DNA of 64,000 nt. It comes from Psychroserpens jangbogonensis. Lineage in GTDB: Bacteria > Bacteroidota > Bacteroidia > Flavobacteriales > Flavobacteriaceae. Positions 63,270 through 64,000 of this stretch are shown here, piece by piece; within the stretch, counting starts at the first letter, position 1; every line of letters starts with the position of its first letter. The notes beneath the pieces were generated by a model. It saw only the letters and a list, made by a program, of their open reading frames with translations, searched no databases and was not told the DNA's origin. A program made the position numbers and the translations under genes. The stretch spans positions 294,233 to 358,232 of the forward strand of contig NZ_JSWG01000012.1 in NCBI RefSeq assembly GCF_000797465.1. Reading direction: 5' to 3'.

Positions 63270-63851
63270 TTAATTATATTTTATTGCATCTCCAGTATCA
63301 GTTCCGCCACTAACAAATTTTAAAATTAATCCTTTAGCATCACTAAATTCTTTTTTGCATTTTTTTATTAATTTTTCTCTTAACGAAGTGTATTGGCTAC
63401 TTGAAAAACTCGTTTTCTTTTTTACAGTACCTATATATTCGGTTTTTTCTATCGGTTCAGAATCTACAAATATGTATAATCCTTGATATTGTTTAACTTT
63501 AGCTTGATTTAAATTTGAAGCATTTTCTTTAAATTTAATAATTATTGCTTTATCGGTTCCACCATTTACCATTGTTAAAATTAAACCATCTGCTTGATAA
63601 TTGACTTGTCTTGCAGACCTAATTAAATAGTCTCTTACTGCTTGATATTGTCCGCCAGAATTTTTAATATCTTTATCATCATTGTTGTTTGTTGTAACTT
63701 CACCGATTACGTCATATTCTGCTAAAGGTTGACTATCCGTAAATATATAAAAACCTTGAATTTTGTTAACTTCAGAAATATTGTTTTGGCAATAACTGTT
63801 ATTTGATAGCCCAATTAAAATTGTAATTGTTAGAAATAATTTTGATTTCAT
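63270..63851 (-). CDS. Secreted protein with duplicated domain
   Basis: A 193-residue protein with a signal peptide (1-21, ending SYCQ). Two tandem copies of one domain are seen: IQGFYIFTDSQPLAEYDVIGEV..QYQAVRDYLIRSARQ..ADGLILTMVNGGTDKAIIIKF (about 30-108) and YQGLYIFVDSEPIEKTEYIGTV..QYTSLREKLIKKCKK..AKGLILKFVSGGTDTGDAIKY (about 117-192). The shared GLIL-x(3)-GGTD ending is the clearest mark. Function unknown. The gene is followed 1 bp later by the 87-aa gene. Confidence 0.72.
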   Translation of the reverse strand: MKSKLFLTITILIGLSNNSYCQNNISEVNKIQGFYIFTDSQPLAEYDVIGEVTTNNNDDKDIKNSGGQYQAVRDYLIRSARQVNYQADGLILTMVNGGTDKAIIIKFKENASNLNQAKVKQYQGLYIFVDSEPIEKTEYIGTVKKKTSFSSSQYTSLREKLIKKCKKEFSDAKGLILKFVSGGTDTGDAIKYN

Positions 63852-63880
63852 ATGATTTTATTTGATTGTTTTTCCTACTC

Positions 63881-64000
63881 TTAAAGATTTTCGGTTTCTC
63901 TCCGTTTTTTTTTAGTGGTTTCTGACCTCCACTTTTTAAATTTTTCGTGATGTTTTTTCCACGTTACTATGTTTTCAACTGTCTTGTCCTGAAATATGGC
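63881..64000 (-). CDS. C-terminal end of an unrecognised, strongly basic protein (5' part outside window)
   Basis: The minus strand is open from the window edge for 39 codons to a TAA at 63881-63883, reading KTVENIVTWKKHHEKFKKW and ending RRETENL. The run of Lys/Arg (KKKRRE) suggests a nucleic-acid-binding or cytosolic C-terminus. It lies 29 bp upstream of the duplicated-domain gene on the same strand. Because only 39 residues are visible, reality and family cannot be confirmed. Confidence 0.4.
   Translation of the reverse strand, partial: AIFQDKTVENIVTWKKHHEKFKKWRSETTKKKRRETENL

Larger units (their letters stand above)
55118..64000. mobile_element. Integrated mobile element (left part; right end outside window)
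   Basis: The order is a tRNA-like tip, repeat-rich leader, tyrosine integrase, excisionase-like HTH protein, RepA-like ATPase, Toprim/DUF6371 protein and HTH protein, followed by unrelated small cargo genes on the opposite strand. This is the layout of Bacteroidota integrative/mobilizable or satellite-type elements. No relaxase, conjugation or phage structural gene is seen before the window ends. Confidence 0.8.

Overview
The window is AT-rich chromosomal DNA from a member of the phylum Bacteroidota, most likely a marine or environmental Flavobacteriaceae. The evidence is three GLPGLI-family proteins, a T9SS type A sorting domain, a DUF5686 outer-membrane protein, a CarboxypepD_reg/TonB-type barrel, an ABC permease fused to an M1 peptidase, TAnnTTTG-type promoter boxes and the near absence of Shine-Dalgarno sequences. 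No rRNA gene, complete tRNA, IS element or CRISPR array was seen.

Layout. 1-2033: the 3' end of metK and a secreted M28 peptidase. 2296-10804: an envelope locus of three GLPGLI proteins, one outer-membrane barrel protein and a small secreted protein, divergent from a histidine kinase/response regulator pair. The shared upstream region carries three GTTAAC hexamers at exact 10-bp spacing, as expected for an OmpR-type regulator. 10838-12237: a propeller-like conserved protein and a deoxynucleoside kinase. 12554-22072: a Crp/Fnr regulator followed by a tightly packed redox operon. It encodes three different enzymes that each carry a Rieske [2Fe-2S] domain (an FMN/glutamate-synthase-like protein, a TPP enzyme of the PoxB/AHAS fold and a ferric-reductase-like membrane protein), plus a Na+/H+ antiporter, a three-TM protein resembling Pycsar effectors, and several unrecognised small membrane proteins. 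This is the best candidate for an undescribed system.

22211-54502 is mostly housekeeping: 2,4-dienoyl-CoA reductase, an App1-like phosphatase, membrane and soluble pyrophosphatases, DUF5686, pdhB, etfBA, a bifunctional nuclease, a NupC transporter, thyA, a TonB_C-repeat protein, a T9SS propeller protein, a membrane-anchored DHFR, an ABC/M1 peptidase system, fabD, lspA, galE, a sugar aminotransferase and kdtA. The dienoyl-CoA reductase and etfBA are 10 kb apart but share a near-identical long palindromic operator, which suggests a local fatty-acid-oxidation regulon.

54618-55016 encodes an Ala/Asp-rich repeat lipoprotein. From about 55118 to the window end lies an integrated mobile element. 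At its left edge is what looks like the 3' tip of a tRNA-Leu gene with its terminator, followed by iterated heptamers, a tyrosine integrase, an excisionase-like HTH protein, a RepA-like ATPase, a DUF6371/Toprim-like protein and a further HTH protein. Then come small minus-strand cargo genes, one of them bracketed by palindromes with integron attC-like ends. The right end of the element lies outside the window.
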